From NCBI GenBank assembly GCA_946902875.1, contig OX336336.1, positions 1,830,545 to 1,894,544 of the forward strand: a stretch of 64,000 bases of DNA, read 5' to 3'. Source of the stretch: Nematopogon swammerdamellus. Taxonomy: Eukaryota; Arthropoda; Insecta; Lepidoptera; Adelidae. The notes beneath the pieces are model-generated. The model was not told where the DNA came from, made no database searches, and saw nothing but the letters and a program-made list of their open reading frames with translations. How positions within the stretch are numbered: the first letter of the stretch is position 1; every line of letters begins with the position of its first letter. This document shows positions 1 through 9,530 of the stretch, piece by piece. Made by a program: the position numbers and the translations under genes.

Positions 1-111
1 CTGGAAAGAACAAAGTAACTTTAGCCAAATATCTTATAGCATTATGATCAAGTACGCAGACACCTATGCAGTTACAGATGTTTTGCAGATGCAAAAGTGT
101 CTCGCAGATGC
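1..111. other. Unassigned left edge
   Basis: A/T-rich sequence with GCAGATG repeated three times at 82-112. No exon or named repeat was recognised. The last sec22 exon was looked for here without success. Confidence 0.5.
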
Positions 112-320
112 AATCCGGTATGGGTTGTTGACTCCGAGGGGCCCGAGCATACTCCACCAGCCAAAATGGCCTCCGCAAAGGTGCCATATTGGAGATTTCC
201 CTTTGGATTGTTGGCTTTAATGGACTAGAGGAGACACAGTCAAGGCTGTTATGCGGCGATATTTCGCCGAGTACCAGTGGTACCACCCAATTTGGTAACA
301 ATACCCTACCAGTAAGGCAC
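112..320 (-). mobile_element. SINE-B copy, diverged
   Basis: Reads as the reverse of SINE-B: ATCCGGTATGGGT at the tail side, CCTTTGGATTG in the middle and GTGGTACCACCC near the other end. Heavily mutated compared with 2018-2247. Confidence 0.6.
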
Positions 321-744
321 AACGGAAGGAAAATGCCTACGTTTTTATGGTAACAAAACGTATTGATTTTATAATTTTTTATTTATTTATTATTATTTAT
401 TTATATACACTAGTAGCTTGAAGTTTGTGGGAGAAACTTCAAGAAAAAGGTAAATTGTTGGTTGAATATAGGTCGGCCAATCGAGGAGTACTGAGTATCG
501 GTACAAAAATTGTTTCTTCTAGTTGGATGTTGTTGCTATCGCAATGCTCTGCTAGTGCTGTGTTCCCTTCTCTTTCTCTCATTTGATGGTACTGTCGCTG
601 AGTTGCCACGTGAAAGGTGCCAGTCCGTCAGCCGGCGTGTGTGTCAGCAGCGACACTTGACAGATTTCATTCTGTCAGGTGGCATTCTGACAGGAGCCTA
701 TAAGTGCCACGTGCGCCACGTGTGAGCACACTGATAACTACGGT

Positions 745-895
745 TGGCTGGCGCGACACCTCCCCGAGAATCCATTGTAATCTCTGTAAGGGATAAGTCC
801 GCCTTTGCACCTTATGTAAATTTTCTAATGTATTTGTTACTGTTTAATGTTTACTGGAGCAATAAAGAATTTTCTATCTATCTAATCTTCGACAT
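745..895 (+). mobile_element. LINE 3' end with AATAAA and a TCTA tail
   Basis: GGGATAAGTCCGCCTTTG and the A/T-rich stretch after it, with AATAAA at 861-866 and then TCTATCTATCTAATC, resemble the 3' untranslated end of a moth LINE. The sequence at 321-744 before it has an A/T-rich run at 370-405 and a 71-codon open frame (510-725) that I do not believe is a gene. Confidence 0.45.
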
Positions 896-899
896 ATTT

Positions 900-1236
900 A
901 TGATTTATTTATTTATTTTTTAAATCTTTATTTTGTTTAAGGCTTAAGCCATATTTGCGTATGCCCGCCCCATATTAACTATATTGATATTTTAATTTAC
1001 TTCAGCACGAATCAATGCCTGTGACTTTACAAAAAAGCTTAGTATGGATTCAAACTTTTCCCCCTGAGCTCGTCCCAAGGCTTCTTGTACTATAAAAACA
1101 GGACGAGTCTGTTCTTAAGTCTTAAGTTCTTAAGTCTATCAATGCTTCTGCCTCAGTTCTCGGTCCCGGGCACATTCCAACAGTATATGGAGTAGGTCCT
1201 TTCTATCCTACAAGTGCTGCAGTCGGGTATATTTAT
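900..1236. other. A/T-rich stretch, possible old LINE remnant
   Basis: The minus strand at 1145-1225 can be read as a Cys-containing peptide of the kind seen near LINE C-termini (CSTCRIERTYSIYCW), but it is too short and broken to classify. Confidence 0.25.
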
Positions 1237-1440
1237 GATTTACAAAATACAACAGCAAAAAGAATGACTCACATGATGACGAAAATTGATTCACCAAATT
1301 GTAACTTTTGCGCTAAAGTCGAAGATCAATTCCATGTTTTATTGGAGTGTGAACGGAACACTAATTTAAGAAATGCTCTTATCAAAGTTTTAAAGGCGGA
1401 TAGATTAAATTTATTTTTTGCTATCCACAGGGTGTTAGGT
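1237..1440 (+). pseudogene. LINE C-terminal zinc-binding fragment
   Basis: An open stretch encodes SPNCNFCAKVEDQFHVLLEC, a C-x2-C-x7-H-x4-C pattern typical of the C-terminus of non-LTR retrotransposon proteins. The reverse transcriptase itself is absent. The fragment ends at the TTAGG run. Confidence 0.6.
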
Positions 1441-1451
1441 TAGGTTAGGTT
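1435..1451 (+). repeat. Short telomere-type repeat (TTAGG)3
   Basis: Three perfect TTAGG units plus TT, in the insect telomere motif, directly after the LINE fragment. Confidence 0.8.
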
Positions 1452-1570
1452 TTTCCAAGCATCTCTAGCCCTCAGAGGCTAGAGATTGTTTAGCAGTTAC
1501 GATGGGGCTGACATAGTCGACAGTCGGCTAAAGCCCTATTTCATAAAGTAGAAAAAAAAAGAATGAATAC

Positions 1571-1778
1571 CAGACAGAACGGCTCCCCGCTGCAGCACAT
1601 CGTCTATGTTCTGCATCATGATGCGCTGTACGTCGCCGAGCTGGCCGCCGAGCGAGGCGGCGGCGCCCGCGCCCGCCGCGCGCCGCGCGCGCGCCCCCCC
1701 CTCCATGTACGTGCGTCGCACGCGCTGGATGTACGTGTCGAACTCGATGAACGTGTACGGACGCGTCACCGTGTTCAC
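1571..1778 (-). CDS. sec22: sec22 coding exon 4 (end of longin domain, linker, first half of SNARE motif)
   Basis: The acceptor CATGAACAG precedes VNTVTRPYTFIEFDTYIQ; the exon ends in VLQRGAVLS plus one base, then a GTATTC donor. The stretch 1641-1705 is nearly pure GC and encodes the Ala/Gly/Arg-rich linker between the two domains. Confidence 0.94.
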
Positions 1779-4700
1779 CTGTTCATGTTGAACTCCAGTT
1801 ATGGAACGTACTCACTGGAAGCATTCGCGCTGCGAAGCAAAATTCGCGCTGCAATATAGTCTCGCCACTTAATACCCAACTTTTGCCCAAATGTTTATCA
1901 GTCTTAGTAAAATAATAGGTATTCATTTCATTCACTTAATTCATTTCATTTCATTCATTAAATTTCATGGAACATTCATAAAAACTTGGGTAAAATTTGA
2001 GTATCGAGAGACGAGACTTTTTTTTTTTTTATGTAATCCGGTATGGGTGGCTGAGTTGGAGGGGCTAAAGCGCATGCTCCGACCAGCCAATATCACCTAC
2101 GAGAAGGCAGGTGCCATACCGGAGACTTCCCTGGATTGCTGGCTATACTGGACAACCGAGGCTGATATGCGGCTATCTTACATCCAGTACGGTGGTACCA
2201 ACCCAGTCGGCTACAATTTGAGCCTACCACCTAGTAAGGGGCAAGGGAAGGGACTATATTTCTGTGCTAATTTCTGTTCGCAGTGTGAAGTTCGTGAAGC
2301 AATGCTCCCGGTGAGTACGCCCGTTTAGAAACACGCTTAACTACTACTCAAATTGTCCGCAAGTTACTATTGCAAATTTTTACGTTGACAGAAGGTGACA
2401 ATTACGAGCTAATATGACTGGTGTAGTAGATGATGTAGCCAACCGTGTCAGTTGCTTAACAGGGCACGGAGAAGATAGTGACAATGGTCACTCAACCTAC
2501 TGTTCAATGGCCCAAGCAGGTGACAGATCGCAGAAAGAAGTAGAAAACAAAGTTTACATGTTGTCAAGACTCTTGTGTTCAGTTAGAATTTTTTTTCCCT
2601 AATTGACCGCATACGACCATGAATCCTCACTTTAACACGCAAGGCCAAAATGTGTTAAAATGACAATTGCCAAAAAAAAAAACACTAAAACTGGCCAAGT
2701 GCGAGTCGAACTCGCGCACCGAGGGTTCCGTATCGCCATGTCATGGTCAGCGCCAGTCCCAGCGTTTTATGAAATGCTTCATATTAGTTAAAATTCATGA
2801 TTAGTTAAAATGCTTCATACTGTTTTCGGTAGACACTTTTTAGTTTCTTGTATGGGGACCCCGTGAATTGTTTTACTTTTTGTTATTTTTATTATTTGTT
2901 GTTATATCGACCATAATAAATAACACATATTCTGTGAAAATTTCATCAGGTTACCTATTACGGTTCAAGAGATACAGCCCTCGGACAGACAGACGGATAG
3001 ACGGCGCAGGCTCAGTAATAGGGTCCCGTACGATGGATACGGAACCCTAAAAAAGGGTTATCCTCGAGTGCAACACTCACCCTCTTGCCGTGCTGCGAGT
3101 GAAACTCCTGCGCGATCTCCTCGAGGAAGCCGAACGCGAGCCGCTTGCTGTAGTTCCTCTCACAGAGCACCAAGTAGCAGATCTCGTTCTCAATCAAGTA
3201 GCTGCAACAGGCGCAAGTCAACATTCCAAACTCTTGTCCGAGATTGCCGGGGCGTTATAAATAACGCCTAGATGTGGAGGCTCACGCTTAGCGTGTGCAG
3301 CCGTATTAATGGTCAAAACTGGCTTGAAGGCGGAGGATGTCGGTAGAGTTAGACCAAAGGTTCCCAAATAGTGGTACGCGTACACCCAGGGGTACGCAGG
3401 CTCAAGAGAAGGGGTACCCGTGGGCGAAATTAATGGCTATGTTTACCTCTACAATCTTACGTAAAGAGACAGGGTCCCACTTATCTCAAGAGACAGGGTC
3501 CCACTTATCTCATTAGTGAAAATTGTCTCCAATGGTTAAGTGGGGACCTATTTTTTTTTCTTATTATATTGTGATTAGACATTAGGACCTAATAAATTAC
3601 CAATACGATGGATAAATAACATTATTACCTGTGTAAAAATAACAACATATGAAAAACATTGTACTCAGGGGTACTTGGCTCTCCAAAAATTCACTTAGGG
3701 GTACAGATTAAAATATTGGGAACCGCTGAGTTAGACTCATTGACTGTAGATGTTAACATGTGAAACAATGGTGTACAGTTCCCAGCATCAAATAATGCAT
3801 GTCGAGCTTTAGAAAGAGACAATCCGGTTGTAGAGTGACGTCCCTGTCGTGACTTCGTGCGACAGGGACGACGATCTGCAATTGGATGTTCTGTTTTTAA
3901 AGCTCGAAACGCATTATTTGGTGCCGGGAACTGTACGTTCATTTATTTATTTATTTTTTAATGAACAAGCAGGTCTAGCTGATGTGTTCATATCAGTATT
4001 TTTTTTCAGATAATGAATTATTATAATGTTTTTTTCTGTTTTTTTTTTGTTTTTAGTTTTCGTACTTCATTGGTAGGCATTTTGGGGATACCATATTCCC
4101 AAGCAGAGCGTTCGTCATTTCCCATCTCTAGGCATTATTTTTCTGATCTTCAGATTAGCCCGAGCAATGATGATCAATTAAATGAGCTTAGAAAAATTTT
4201 AATATATGTAATTTAGGTAACTAGTGCTAACAATAATGTAAATTACTTTTTTTTTTCTTTAGTTCCCATTGATTCCACTTCTAGTGTCCGATGCCAAATA
4301 AGACTTTGGTGACGACAGCATAAGATTCAGTATTGAATCGTGCAAGTTGACTGAATGCAGGAGATGCGACATACCTACTAGACAACATGCAAGCAACGGT
4401 TCGAAAATTTAGAGAGATACGTCATCGGCCCGGTGGCGGAATTGGTAATGCGCTGGCGGCTCAACCCGGAGTTCCAGGTTCGTATCCCCGGTCGGGACGT
4501 ATCTTTTCTCTTCATTTTCGGCTTTGCATTTATCTAATGAAGAAATATACGTAAGTTATTTGATTAGCTTTTTTGGAAACAAACACCATACATTTTTAAA
4601 CATTAATTGTATTTTTTATATAGTGCTATTAGATCTCTAATTACAAATTAAATAAAAAAATACTATAACAAGCAGAAAACCAAACTTAACAATATTTTCC

Positions 4701-5918
4701 CGGACAGGGAAGAGAGGGAGTGTGACGGTCTAAAATGTATTTTACGAAAATATCAAAAGAAAACATAACAAGCAAATAAAAGTAAAAGCAATAAAAAAAA
4801 ACAAAAACTCACTGAAACACATAGGGTCCCGTTTCAATGGAGCAGCGGGTCGGAGACTGGGGGCCTAGCTTCCTAAACAACATTTTGGCTTGGTTCTGAT
4901 ATTCCAAAATATTGCGCCCACCCTGAAAAATTAAAACGGACAGACCATTAAACCCCCGACACTAATAAAACTTAAATAAAAAATAATTTCAGAAAGGGTT
5001 ACAGAACTGATAAAACAAGCTGATTATGAAGCAAACTAAATTATCTATTAAAATAAAACATATTTTTTAAACATCATAATAACATAAATAATATTTTAAA
5101 GTTATAATGTCAATAACACTATAAGCAAACAAAATATGTGCAGGTATAAAATTTTTGTTTCAAAGTGTTTTTTGGTCAGAGCCACCCACGAAAACCTGTA
5201 TTCAGGATTTTATTTTTTTATTGAAAGCGCGACATATGGTGTCGTGCTACCCATAAGGTGTCTAACGACGCCCATGGACATTCGGTCGTATGCGGGGGTT
5301 GCAAAAATGCCATGCCGGCCTGACAGGTGCCCATTCACGCCCCTCTTGAAGGACCCGAGACTGTACTTGGGGTGAAATAATATCACCACCGAGAAGGCGC
5401 CATACAGGAGTCTTCCCTTTGGATTGCTGGCTACACTGGGCTAGAGGAGAACACCATTGAAGCTGCTATGCGGCCATTTTCCGTCCTGTATGGTGGAACC
5501 AACCCAGTCGGCTACAATTTGAGCCTACCATCTGGTAAGGGCAAGGGAAAGTGAGCTAGGGAGAAATGTGTATTGGCAGTGCAAAATATTAGAAATGATG
5601 TAATTGGTAGGCAACACACACTTTGTTTGGCAGGCTGTTTTTTGTGTCAATTTACAAACAACGCAATGAAGAGAGGACACATGTCTATTGAAGTCTCAAA
5701 AGGACTATGACTGTGCAAGGGGTGGCTCCGAATCACCGATCGAAAAATAGTTTCCATATTTTTTGACTGAATCAAATGTGCAAAAGTCACGCACGGGCTT
5801 GTCGACGAAGGTGCTAAATATGATGGAAATTACTGAAGAGTACCTGCTCATCCTCTTGCATGGTCGCGGCAAGTGGTAGCCCGTCCACTATCCTCGCAAT
5901 CATGGTCATCACCACCAT
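1571..5918 (-). CDS. sec22: Sec22 vesicle-trafficking R-SNARE, four exons, C-terminus outside the window
   Basis: The joined exons 5918-5844, 4922-4813, 3201-3081 and 1778-1571 encode about 171 residues that read as Sec22, the longin-domain R-SNARE of ER-Golgi vesicles. The longin domain covers about residues 1-120, with GLPLAATMQED, EYQNQAKMLFRKL, YLIENEICYLVLCER and RPYTFIEFDTYIQ. The SNARE motif starts at QLGDVQRIMMQNIDDVLQRG, and Arg166 fits the zero-layer arginine expected of an R-SNARE. All introns are GT-AG; the phases are 0, 2, 0 and then 1 at the last donor. The start ATG lies in a strong context (CACCATGG). Family members have about 215 residues, so the missing part is roughly 45-50 residues: the rest of the SNARE helix and the tail anchor. 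I looked for that exon in 1-1570 and did not find it. The linker at residues 129-147 is Ala/Gly/Arg-rich and about 7 residues longer than in vertebrate Sec22b as I recall it. All three introns carry transposon copies. Confidence 0.95.
2018..2247 (-). mobile_element. SINE-B copy with poly(A) tail, in sec22 intron 3
   Basis: The T-run at 2018-2030 is the tail of a minus-strand element. It is followed by the reverse of GGATTACATAAA and a body containing GACCAGCCAATATCACCTA and TGGTACCAACCCAGTCGGC. About 217 bp plus tail. The body resembles SINE-A around the GGTACCAC segment. Confidence 0.7.
2690..3054 (-). mobile_element. C element (Helentron/DINE-1-like), in sec22 intron 3
   Basis: Starts with GGCCAAGTGCGAGTCGAA (the reversed terminal hairpin side) and ends ACGGAACCCTAAAA. 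It contains a GACAGACAGACGG microsatellite and ACACATATTCTGTGAAAA. The outer end lies 27 bp from the donor of sec22 exon 3. Confidence 0.65.
3081..3201 (-). CDS. sec22: sec22 coding exon 3
   Basis: The acceptor CTGTTGCAG precedes the single base completing the His codon; 40 codons follow, YLIENEICYLVLCERNYSKR to HSQHGKR, then the donor GTGAGT. 121 bases, the expected phase. Confidence 0.95.
3355..3728. mobile_element. hAT-type MITE in sec22 intron 2
   Basis: 374 bp bounded by imperfect terminal inverted repeats, CAAAGGTTCCCAA on the left and the reverse of CAGCGGTTCCCAA on the right, and flanked by an identical 8-bp duplication AGTTAGAC (3347-3354 and 3729-3736). The 8-bp duplication and the terminal bases fit the hAT superfamily. 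No transposase. Inside is a 24-bp direct repeat at 3464-3512 (AGAGACAGGGTCCCACTTAT twice). Confidence 0.85.
3773..3936. mobile_element. Foldback element with a nested hairpin, in sec22 intron 2
   Basis: The left arm from 3773 (GTACAGTTCCCAGCATCAAA) pairs with the right arm ending at 3936 (GGTGCCGGGAACTGTAC) over about 38 bp with a few mismatches. The centre holds a second hairpin at 3840-3869, GTCCCTGTCG paired with CGACAGGGAC. No coding capacity. Confidence 0.7.
4416..4503 (+). other. tRNA-like sequence with Pol III boxes
   Basis: Contains an A-box-like TGGCGGAATTGG (4434-4445) and a B-box-like GGTTCGTATCC (4477-4487), then TTTT just after 4503. An exact inverted 8-mer, GATACGTC and GACGTATC, brackets it. 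The T-stem does not pair well, so a functional tRNA is unlikely; a tRNA-derived SINE head or a decayed pseudogene is more likely. It lies in sec22 intron 2. Confidence 0.4.
4813..4922 (-). CDS. sec22: sec22 coding exon 2
   Basis: Bounded by the acceptor TTTTTCAG and the donor GTGAGT. Encodes GGRNILEYQNQAKMLFRKL followed by GPQSPTRCSIETGPYVF, plus two bases of a split His codon. It fits the longin-domain segment before the central beta strand. Confidence 0.95.
5211..5380 (-). mobile_element. LINE-G 3' end, in sec22 intron 1
   Basis: A poly-T side at 5211-5219 followed by TTATTGAAAGCGCGACATAT, then the reversed C-terminal coding end (GACGCCCATGGACATTCGG, CCATGCCGGCCTGACAGG). 5'-truncated after about 165 bp. 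Confidence 0.65.
5381..5547 (-). mobile_element. SINE-B copy lacking its tail, abutting LINE-G
   Basis: Begins inside the element at TATCACCACCGAGAAGGCGC and runs to ACCATCTGGTAAGG. It joins the LINE-G fragment directly in the same orientation. The rest of the intron, 5548-5843, holds no recognised repeat. Confidence 0.6.
5844..5918 (-). CDS. sec22: sec22 coding exon 1
   Basis: 25 codons starting MVVMTMIARIVDG and ending in EDEQ, followed by the donor GTACTC (phase 0). There are further in-frame ATGs at codons 4 and 6; the first is chosen for its CACC context. Methionine 6 would give MIARIVDG, which is where many family members begin, so the true start could be either. Confidence 0.93.
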
Positions 5919-6200
5919 GGTGACGGCTGGAGTTCCACTTTCACTGAACAGTCGCTCGCTACCGGGGTGTCGTCCAAGCGACCGTCTCGCTCACTAGCGC
6001 ACACTACGCACACCTGGATGCCTTCACTTTTCCCTCATTCCAACATCTTCTCCGGCGGTCTTGGCTGACTCTGTTACGTTCACAGTTCACACCATCATAC
6101 ACCATTCACGCTGGTTGGATTTTCATTTTCTGTCACTATAAAATACACGTCAACCACTAACCAGCGACCACCGAGTGACGTGTATGCATTTGTGTCAAAA
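5919..6200 (-). promoter_or_regulatory. sec22 5' UTR and likely promoter
   Basis: Repeat-free sequence upstream of the sec22 ATG, with a moderately CpG-rich part at 5940-6070, which is usual for a housekeeping 5' UTR. The T/A-rich stretch at 6130-6145 reads TATAAAATA on the plus strand and TATTTTATA on the minus strand. I cannot place the transcription start. Confidence 0.45.
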
Positions 6201-6758
6201 CAGCTGCGTTTCTGGTCTTCTATTATAGTTCCTTTCCATTTTCCACAGTGAGAGAGAGAGAGTGACTAATTTAATTCTTTACATTAGAAAAAAGGTCCTT
6301 GAATAAACTATCACGTTGTAGTAACCGACCTAATAATAAGGGCATTTGTCATTAAAATATTTATCCATATTTTATACATATACAATTTTAACATTAAAGC
6401 ATATAACTAAATACTATAAAATGAAATAATCTTCCAAAATGGGGACTGCTGGAAAAGTCATTAAAATTATTAAATGCGACTAGTGAGACCGGTAATACAA
6501 CGTGTCTAAATAGTTATGCTTCTCGCCGAAAGATGGTGCGATTTATTAAATTACAAACAAACGTATGTTCCAAGTTCGAGTTAGAATTGATTTAAATATA
6601 TTCATAATCATTTATTTCAACACTAGGTATAGATAGGTATAAAATAATACTGCATAAATGTGTAAGTAAGCATATTTTACATTGTTAAAATTCATTTGTC
6701 AAGATTCTTGTCACTAGATGGCGGTATAAGTACGTTATTTCGCTATGAGTAAATAGCG
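6201..6758. other. Intergenic A/T-rich DNA upstream of sec22
   Basis: Contains a GAGAGAGAGAG run at 6249-6262 and otherwise unremarkable A/T-rich sequence. No repeat family or exon recognised. Confidence 0.5.
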
Positions 6759-6760
6759 CT

Positions 6761-6913
6761 AGCACGCACTGCGGAAAAATAACCGCGCCGTTGTTTTCCG
6801 AAAATTCTGTGAAATGAACTGTGACTATGACACGCACTGTGAATAAAAGTCCGCGACACGGTCTGCAACAAATGCGCGGATTTTATTCCGCCCCGGACTT
6901 CGCAGTGCGTGCT
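6761..6913. mobile_element. TA-flanked MITE
   Basis: Perfect 15-bp inverted ends CTAGCACGCACTGCG (6759-6773) and CGCAGTGCGTGCTAG (6901-6915), which can be read as TA duplications around a GCACGCACTGCGG terminus. A second, weaker pairing lies inside (AAAAATAACCGCG with CGCGGATTTTATT). Probably a non-autonomous Tc1/mariner-type element; no transposase. Confidence 0.65.
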
Positions 6914-7376
6914 AGTCTTTACCCACCCAGTGACGATTACTTACCTATTTAGTCGCCATGAACTGCCAGACGTAGGTAGAGACACTTTTTCCAAAGGGGA
7001 ACACACTTCTAGTAGAGCGATCAACCAAGGTTTTTTACTTTGGGTGTACCAACCTCGTTTCACCGCATCGGTATCTCGTGCCATATCATTTAAATTTAAA
7101 CGCTCGCGTACCTACGTGCGAGTAGAGTAAGTACCTAAGTAAGTTGCTGGATCATTCGTATGTAGCATGGCCATTGCCACGCAAGGCGAACTCGTGCGCA
7201 GTGGAGCCTTTCATGACGTAGCACACGCAGGCTCAGAAAAAAAAACCGGCCACGTTTCAATAAGTAAATGTTTCCTTTACGCCTTCTTTGTGCCTAATCG
7301 AATGGAAAGCAGTTATTGTTCACCATAATTTGCTTGTAATGTTGCCACTAGTCGATATTGCTATGAAAATTAGCTA
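6914..7376. other. No recognised feature
   Basis: Mixed composition. The 73-codon frame at 6909-7130 starts inside the MITE and shows no family resemblance. Confidence 0.5.
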
Positions 7377-7612
7377 AGCTCAAGTGGCAGTGGGCTGGGC
7401 ATATCTGCCGCAGACGCGATAACCGCTGGGGTAGACGGGTGCTCGAGTGGAGGTCACATACAGGCACACGTAGCGTGCGACGCCCCCCCGATAAGTGGAC
7501 AGACGACCTAACAAAGGTAGCCGGAAGTTGATGGATGAAAAGAGTGGAAGATATTGGTAGCGTGGCTTGGGAGAGGCCTATGTCCAGCAGTGGACCGATA
7601 TGGACTGATGAT
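7377..7612 (+). pseudogene. RTE-like LINE C-terminus
   Basis: Translates, with one in-frame stop, as LKWQWAGHICRRRDNRWGRR, VLEWRSHTGTRSVRRPPDKW, TDDLTKVAGS and then WERPMSSSGP, the familiar C-terminal end of RTE-clade proteins. 5'-truncated; no reverse transcriptase domain. Confidence 0.75.
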
Positions 7613-7760
7613 CACGGTACATCAACACATCACAAAACACCACACCTCCCTCACACACCTTTATACACCTAAGTTTATGCCCTACGCAAACATAAATAAA
7701 AAAACTAACCAGGGAAACATGTAATTGACCATACTTTAGGCATAAAAAAAAGTGTACCTA

Positions 7761-7973
7761 CAGTCCGCGCGCGAGCTCCGAGGAATCGGTATTTGTGGAA
7801 ATTAATTTATTATAGAATTTGTATAGAATTTTAATATTATACATTTGTATAATATTACTCGCCTAGTATAGTATAATCATTACAAAATATGAATCTCCAT
7901 AAAAATTCTATACAAATTCTATAATAATTAAATTTCCACAAATACCGATTCCTCGGAGCTCGCGCGCGGGCTG
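7761..7973. mobile_element. Palindromic MITE with TA target duplication
   Basis: 213 bp. The arms starting CAGTCCGCGCGCGAGCTCCG (one internal mismatch against the opposite end) pair over about 72 bp, and TA stands on both sides (7759-7760, 7974-7975). Fits a Tc1/mariner-like MITE. A/T-rich centre, no ORF. Confidence 0.8.
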
Positions 7974-8040
7974 TATCTACATTGTGAATGGCTGTATGTT
8001 TTCTAATATAAATAAAAAAAAAAAGATTATGTTTTTCAGT

Positions 8041-8480
8041 TTTTTAACCGACTTAAAAAAAAAGGAGGAGGTTCTCAATTCGACTATATTTCTTTTTTTT
8101 TTAATGTTTGTCCCCTCATAACTTTCGACTGGGTGAACCGATTTTGATGGTTCTTTCTTTATTTGAAAGCTGGTGCTTCCCGTGTGGTCCGATTTCAATT
8201 TGGTCAAGATCGAATTACATTAATAGCAAAAAATTACTAAAAAAACTGTGAAATAAAAAACGATTTAAAAAAATATAAAAACCGCCTTCAAAAATGTATG
8301 AAATAAAAAAAAATCGAACCCTAGAGTTGAAGGCGGTGCTAAAGCAAGCAAAAATGATGCATGAAAGAAATCATGAGTGGATGATATTATCCTTTGTGAT
8401 TTGTATAGCCTTCTTTAGCACCGCCTTCAACTCTAGGGTTCGATTTTTTTTATTTCATACATTTTTAAGGCCGTTTTTAT
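8041..8480 (+). mobile_element. H element: unique part plus terminal hairpin
   Basis: Starts TTTTTTAACCGACTT with GGAGGAGGTTCTCAATTCG close behind, passes GAAAGCTGGTGCTTCCCGTG, and ends in a long hairpin with arms 8277-8346 and 8413-8480 (ACCGCCTTCAAAAATGTATG and its reverse) around a loop of about 66 bp. Compared with 9866-10006 it lacks the GC-rich inner hairpin. Confidence 0.65.
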
Positions 8481-8521
8481 GTTATTCGTAGATAGCGATT
8501 GTCCTGGGGGATATATTGTAC

Positions 8522-8815
8522 TGTGTGGGGCCGGTACTTAATAAGAATAGCCCCACTGCATCTCTACCCGCGCATGTCGTAAGAGGCGACTAAGGGACAA
8601 GGACAAAATACCGTGCATAAGGGCGACAGGCTAGCGACCTGTTACCTTGGCAGGGTCTTTCCACCGAGTCATGCAGCAGGTGGGTCTTCGTGCTTTACTT
8701 GCTGCCTGATAGTTATATCTTGTCCGAATACTTTGCTAAACATGGTGGTCGGTGTTGTGCTGTAATTTACAAGAGTACTTGCAGCACAACACCGATTACT
8801 CTGCTTACCAAAATA
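8522..8815 (+). repeat. D repeat
   Basis: Starts GGGGCCGGTACTTAATAAG and contains CATGTCGTAAGAGGCGACTA, TCATGCAGCAGGTGGGTCTT and the internal inverted pair GTTGTGCTGTAATTTAC / AGTACTTGCAGCACAACAC. Class unknown; several other copies lie in this window. Confidence 0.6.
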
Positions 8816-8952
8816 CGAAATTCGTTAATTAATCACAAAAAAAAAGGTTTTTTGTTTTGTCTGTCAAGACACTTTTTCTCAGGAACGGGTCTATATAGTT
8901 GAAATTTGGTGTGATTAATGATTATAAATAGTAATCGCTCCAAAGTATAACA

Positions 8953-9188
8953 ATTACTAGGTGGTGGGCTCAAATTGCAGCCGACTGGGTTGATACCACC
9001 GTACTGAACGTAATATGGCCGCAGAACAGCCTCGGTTGTGTGTGTTCTCCTCGAGTACAGTAGAGCCAGCAATTTAAAGGCAACCTACCTTCTCGGAAGT
9101 GATCTTGGCTGGTCGGATCATGTCCTTTGTTGGGCCCCTCAGACTCAGCTACCCATTACGGATTACATAATTTTTAAAAATTAAAACA
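8953..9188 (+). mobile_element. SINE-B copy
   Basis: From ATTACTAGGTGGTGGGCTCA through CCGACTGGGTTGATACCACC to the tail GGATTACATAATTTTTAAAA. Plus orientation, about 236 bp. Confidence 0.65.
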
Positions 9189-9530
9189 GCCTATTACGTA
9201 GTTGTACGGAACCCTCGTTGTGCGAGTCCGACTTGCACTTGGCTGCTTTTATACAGGGTATTTCAGGACAGGGTTTCGTAACTTCAGGGTTCGAAAGAGG
9301 TACATATTTGAAGACGAAAAGCTCTGAAACTTTTTACCAGATTCGGTCATTTTATAGTACTTTTTGGTAACAAAAAAAAAATAGTTTCATCGAGATTTGG
9401 TGAACGGTTAACATCCACCTATATTAAATAAAAATAAAATTACTAAATTTCATGTTTAACTAGTAGAATTAAATTACATGTAGGTAAATTCCAAATACTT
9501 AAATTTTAATGACATCAAAAGATTAAAAAA

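Noticed and set aside
510..725. 71-codon ORF starting with a hydrophobic, signal-peptide-like stretch
   Set aside because: No family resemblance, in repeat-rich surroundings and next to a LINE 3' end; the hydrophobic start follows from T-rich sequence.
1563..1859. Plus-strand ORF of 98 codons over 1563-1859
   Set aside because: It is the antisense of sec22 exon 4; splice sites, phases and family identity support the minus strand.
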